A stretch of DNA of 64,000 nucleotides. Origin: Rhizorhapis sp. SPR117. Its GTDB lineage: Bacteria; Pseudomonadota; Alphaproteobacteria; Sphingomonadales; Sphingomonadaceae. A program made the position numbers and the translations under genes. Position 1 is the first letter of the stretch; each line of letters opens with the position of its first letter. The stretch spans positions 62,001 to 126,000 of the forward strand of contig NZ_JAKKIE010000003.1 of the NCBI RefSeq assembly GCF_021742065.1, read 5' to 3'. Under the pieces are notes generated by a model. It saw nothing but the letters and a program-made list of their open reading frames with translations. It made no database searches and had not been told where the DNA came from. Positions 61,850 to 64,000 of the stretch are shown here, one piece after another.

Positions 61850-62998
61850 ATGCCGCCTTCCCGAACTGCCTCTTCAGCCCGACACCCGCCCGAACCGGCC
61901 GATTATGCACTTCGCACGTCGGGTCGCGGGCATGAGCTTGTCGCGCGCGGAGATTGGACGGTGCTGATGCTTGGAAGTGTTCCTGCGCGGCTGGAACGCG
62001 AAATCGGTCGGGGCGGGCGCATGGTGGCGGTCGACATATCACAACTCGGACGGGCCGACAGCGCGGGAATCTATGCTCTGCTCGGTGCGCTCACGACGGG
62101 CGCCGAGAAGCGCTTCGATCGGGAGGATTTGCGGCGGCTCGCCGAGATCGTGCATCCTGCGCTCGAGGCCGCGCCGACGGCGGTGCGCGCCGATCACGGC
62201 ATCACGGCATTCTTCGAGCGGCTGGGGAGGGCAGTCGTAGCCGAGGGCATCGAAGTCTACCGTGCCCTGGCGTTTGCAGGCCAACTCATCCTCGCTCTGA
62301 TCCGAACGGCGCTCCGGCCGCGGCGGTTGCGCCTGACGCCGCTTGTGGCGGTCATGGAGGAAGCGGGTCTCGACGGCATTCCGATAACGGTCATTATGAC
62401 GTTCTTCATCGGAGCTGTCGTGGCGCTGGTGGGCGTCAACATCCTCGTCGAATTCGGCGTGTCGGTCTTCACGGTGCAAATGGTCGGCGTGGCGATTCTG
62501 CGCGAGTTTGGCGTCGTCATCGCAGCCATTCTTCTCGCCGGCCGATCGGCATCGGCCTTCGCGGCGCAGATCGGCGCGATGCGGATGAACCAGGAAATCA
62601 ACGCCATGCAAGTAATGGGCGTCGATCTGTTCGATGCGCTCGTCGTCCCGCGCGTTCTTGCGGCCCTGCTGATGATGCCGCTGATGACGTTCTGCGCGGA
62701 TATCGGCGGTATCGTCGGGGGATTGCTCGTCAGCTGGCTGACGCTCGACATCAGTCCGGTCTTCTTCATCAACCGCACGCTCGAATCCGTCGAGATCAGG
62801 CATTTTTGGATCGGCATGAGCAAGGCCCCCTTCCTTGCTGTGGTGATCGCCGCCACCGGTTGCCGGCAGGGTTTCATGGTCGAGGGCGATACAGGGAGCC
62901 TCGGTCGCCGCGTTACCGCCGCGGTCGTTCAGTCCGTGTTTCTCATCATCATGTTTGACGCGATCTTCGCCATGATCTTCACGGAGCTCGATCTGTGA
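61850..62998 (+). CDS. mlaE: MlaE-type ABC permease with N-terminal STAS-like domain
   Basis: The 382-residue protein has an N-terminal STAS-like region (~20-125; GDWTVLMLGSVPARLE and MVAVDISQLGRADSAGIYAL) fused to an MlaE permease (~130-382; VGVAILREFGVVIAAILLAG, AGRSASAFAAQIGAMR and EINAMQVMGVD). In E. coli the STAS protein MlaB is separate and binds the ATPase; here it is joined to the permease. The complex moves phospholipids between the inner and outer membrane. The ATG at 61850 is preceded by GAGGGCAGG; a GTG at 61748 is possible. Its TGA overlaps the GTG of the ATPase gene by 4 nt. Confidence 0.9.
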   Translation: MPPSRTASSARHPPEPADYALRTSGRGHELVARGDWTVLMLGSVPARLEREIGRGGRMVAVDISQLGRADSAGIYALLGALTTGAEKRFDREDLRRLAEIVHPALEAAPTAVRADHGITAFFERLGRAVVAEGIEVYRALAFAGQLILALIRTALRPRRLRLTPLVAVMEEAGLDGIPITVIMTFFIGAVVALVGVNILVEFGVSVFTVQMVGVAILREFGVVIAAILLAGRSASAFAAQIGAMRMNQEINAMQVMGVDLFDALVVPRVLAALLMMPLMTFCADIGGIVGGLLVSWLTLDISPVFFINRTLESVEIRHFWIGMSKAPFLAVVIAATGCRQGFMVEGDTGSLGRRVTAAVVQSVFLIIMFDAIFAMIFTELDL

Positions 62999-63768
62999 GC
63001 CAGGAAGAGGGCGACCTGCCGCTGGTTCATGTAAAGGGCTTGCGGACAGTGTTCGGCGAAAAGGTCGTTCACGACGGCCTCGATCTCGATCTGAAGCGTG
63101 GCGAAATCCTGGGGGTGGTGGGCGAATCGGGTTCCGGAAAGTCAGTCCTGCTCAACTCCATACTTGGTCTCAAGCGACCCGATGCGGGCGAGATCTCAGT
63201 TCTTGGCCATGACGTTCTCGATCCGAACCGGCAGGCCGATGTCGAGCGACGGATCGGCGTCATGTTCCAGCAGGGTGCTCTGTTTTCAGCACTGTCGGTC
63301 CAGGAGAATGTCGAGGCGCCGTTTCTTGAACATGCCGACCTGCCCATCGGCTTCGTCCGCGCCATGGCAGCGTTGAAGATCAAACTTGTCGGTCTTCCCG
63401 ATCATGCCGGCGCGCAGATGCCGGCCGAGCTGTCGGGCGGCATGCGAAAGCGGGCCAGCGTCGCCAGGGCGATCGCCCTCGATCCGGAGTTGCTTTTCCT
63501 CGACGAGCCGACTTCCGGTCTCGATCCGATCGGTGCCAATGCGTTCGATGAGCTTGTCCGCGCGTTGCGCGACGCGCTCGGTCTCACTGTCTTCATGATC
63601 ACGCACGATCTGGATACACTGTACACCATCTGTGACCGAGTGGCGGTGCTGGCGGACAAGCGGGTGATCGCCTTGGCATCGCCCCGGGAGGTCGAGCATT
63701 CCGCACATCCATGGATCAAGGCCTATTTCGGGGGTCCGCGTGGACGCGCGGCACGGGAGGCGCATTGA
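62995..63768 (+). CDS. mlaF: MlaF-type ABC ATP-binding protein
   Basis: The 257-residue ATPase of the phospholipid transport system. Motifs: Walker A GESGSGKSVLLN near 42-53, Q-loop GVMFQQGALFSALSVQ, signature ELSGGMRKRASVARA (the LSGGM-x-KR form typical of MlaF), Walker B LLFLDEPTSGLDPI and H-loop MITHDLDTLY. The start is GTG overlapping the permease stop by 4 nt. The stop TGA at 63766-63768 shares its last base with the ATG of mlaD at 63768. Length is normal. Confidence 0.93.
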   Translation: MSQEEGDLPLVHVKGLRTVFGEKVVHDGLDLDLKRGEILGVVGESGSGKSVLLNSILGLKRPDAGEISVLGHDVLDPNRQADVERRIGVMFQQGALFSALSVQENVEAPFLEHADLPIGFVRAMAALKIKLVGLPDHAGAQMPAELSGGMRKRASVARAIALDPELLFLDEPTSGLDPIGANAFDELVRALRDALGLTVFMITHDLDTLYTICDRVAVLADKRVIALASPREVEHSAHPWIKAYFGGPRGRAAREAH

Positions 63769-64000
63769 TGGAGCGCCATGCCCGCTATGTCCTGGTCGGC
63801 GTTTCGTCGGTCGCGATCCTCTTCGCTGCGATGATCTTCATCATCTGGTTGGGGCGGACCGATTTCAGCAGAAGCTATGATGAGTATCGCATTGTCTTCG
63901 AGGGTCCCGTTCGCGGTCTGACCGACGGCGGAGACGTCCAGTTCAATGGCATCACAATGGGCCGCATCCAGGCTATCGCGCTTGACGAGCATGATCCCAG
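63768..64000 (+). CDS. mlaD: MlaD-type MCE domain protein, N-terminal part (cut by window end)
   Basis: Only ~77 residues are present. After a short basic start comes a membrane anchor (YVLVGVSSVAILFAAMIFII) and then the beginning of an MCE domain, with YRIVFEGPVRGLTDGGDV and NGITMGRIQAIALDE. Family members bind lipid in the periplasm and hand it to the permease. The ATG overlaps the mlaF stop by one base. The rest of the protein and any lipoprotein partner lie beyond the window. Confidence 0.88.
   Translation, partial: MERHARYVLVGVSSVAILFAAMIFIIWLGRTDFSRSYDEYRIVFEGPVRGLTDGGDVQFNGITMGRIQAIALDEHDP

Overview
The window reads as chromosomal DNA of a high-GC alphaproteobacterium, most likely a member of the Sphingomonadales. 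This is inferred from an EcfG-like sigma factor, a TonB-dependent receptor paired with a DUF6607 gene, a membrane-ferritin (MbfA-type) iron gene, a quinol nitric oxide reductase and overall codon use. No rRNA, tRNA, CRISPR array, insertion sequence or phage gene was recognised. Genes are densely packed and many neighbours overlap by 4 nt.

Layout. (1) 1-12.3 kb: end of a universal stress protein gene, a SulP transporter with a small coupled leader ORF, a zinc alcohol dehydrogenase, an MbfA-type iron protein, an unknown membrane protein and a beta-CASP metallo-hydrolase. A leftward unit follows: BI-1 protein, Mg-type P-ATPase, succinyl-CoA:acetate CoA-transferase. (2) 12.4-20.3 kb: PHA synthase, a flippase-like membrane protein, an L,D-transpeptidase-like exported protein, a gene-poor stretch, then quinol NO reductase with a cupin, a zinc-ribbon protein and a DUF488 protein. 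(3) 20.5-22.4 kb: a two-gene SufC/SufB-like pair resembling minimal SUF systems. (4) 22.7-34.4 kb: GH130 protein and a pentose-phosphate operon (rpiA, tkt, fused tal-pgi, gnd, zwf, HAD phosphatase, rpe, second HAD phosphatase), most junctions overlapping by 4 nt. (5) 34.8-39.2 kb: probable heme TonB receptor with Fur-like box, DUF6607 protein, NRDE/TANGO2 protein. (6) 39.3-50.4 kb: a flavoprotein-patatin fusion, a small membrane protein, an ECF sigma factor, three exported proteins, a frameshifted malic enzyme, NUDIX, YjbQ and DUF6629 genes. (7) 50.6-61.4 kb: PEP synthase, lipoprotein, class I aldolase, PfkB, a small protein with a strong RBS, an alpha/beta hydrolase remnant, a tandem universal stress protein and a Ca-type P-ATPase. 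(8) 61.8-64 kb: an MlaE/MlaF/MlaD lipid transport operon, cut by the window end.

How the genes fit together. Much of the window looks like an energy-limitation or low-oxygen survival programme: universal stress proteins, two P-type ATPases, carbon storage (PHA), acetate/CoA exchange, NO detoxification, gluconeogenic and pentose-phosphate enzymes, and envelope maintenance. The strongest unexplained signal is a palindrome, TACGTA. I found it five times by eye, every time between genes and none inside a coding region. It lies in front of the BI-1/P-ATPase unit and phaC, the flavoprotein-patatin gene, ppsA, the tandem uspA and the Mla operon. TACGCA variants lie in front of three more genes. The content recalls the mycobacterial DosR dormancy regulon (UspA proteins, a P-type ATPase, PfkB, storage lipid), which is also run by a LuxR/NarL-type regulator from a short palindrome. 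The proposed shared regulon is an inference.
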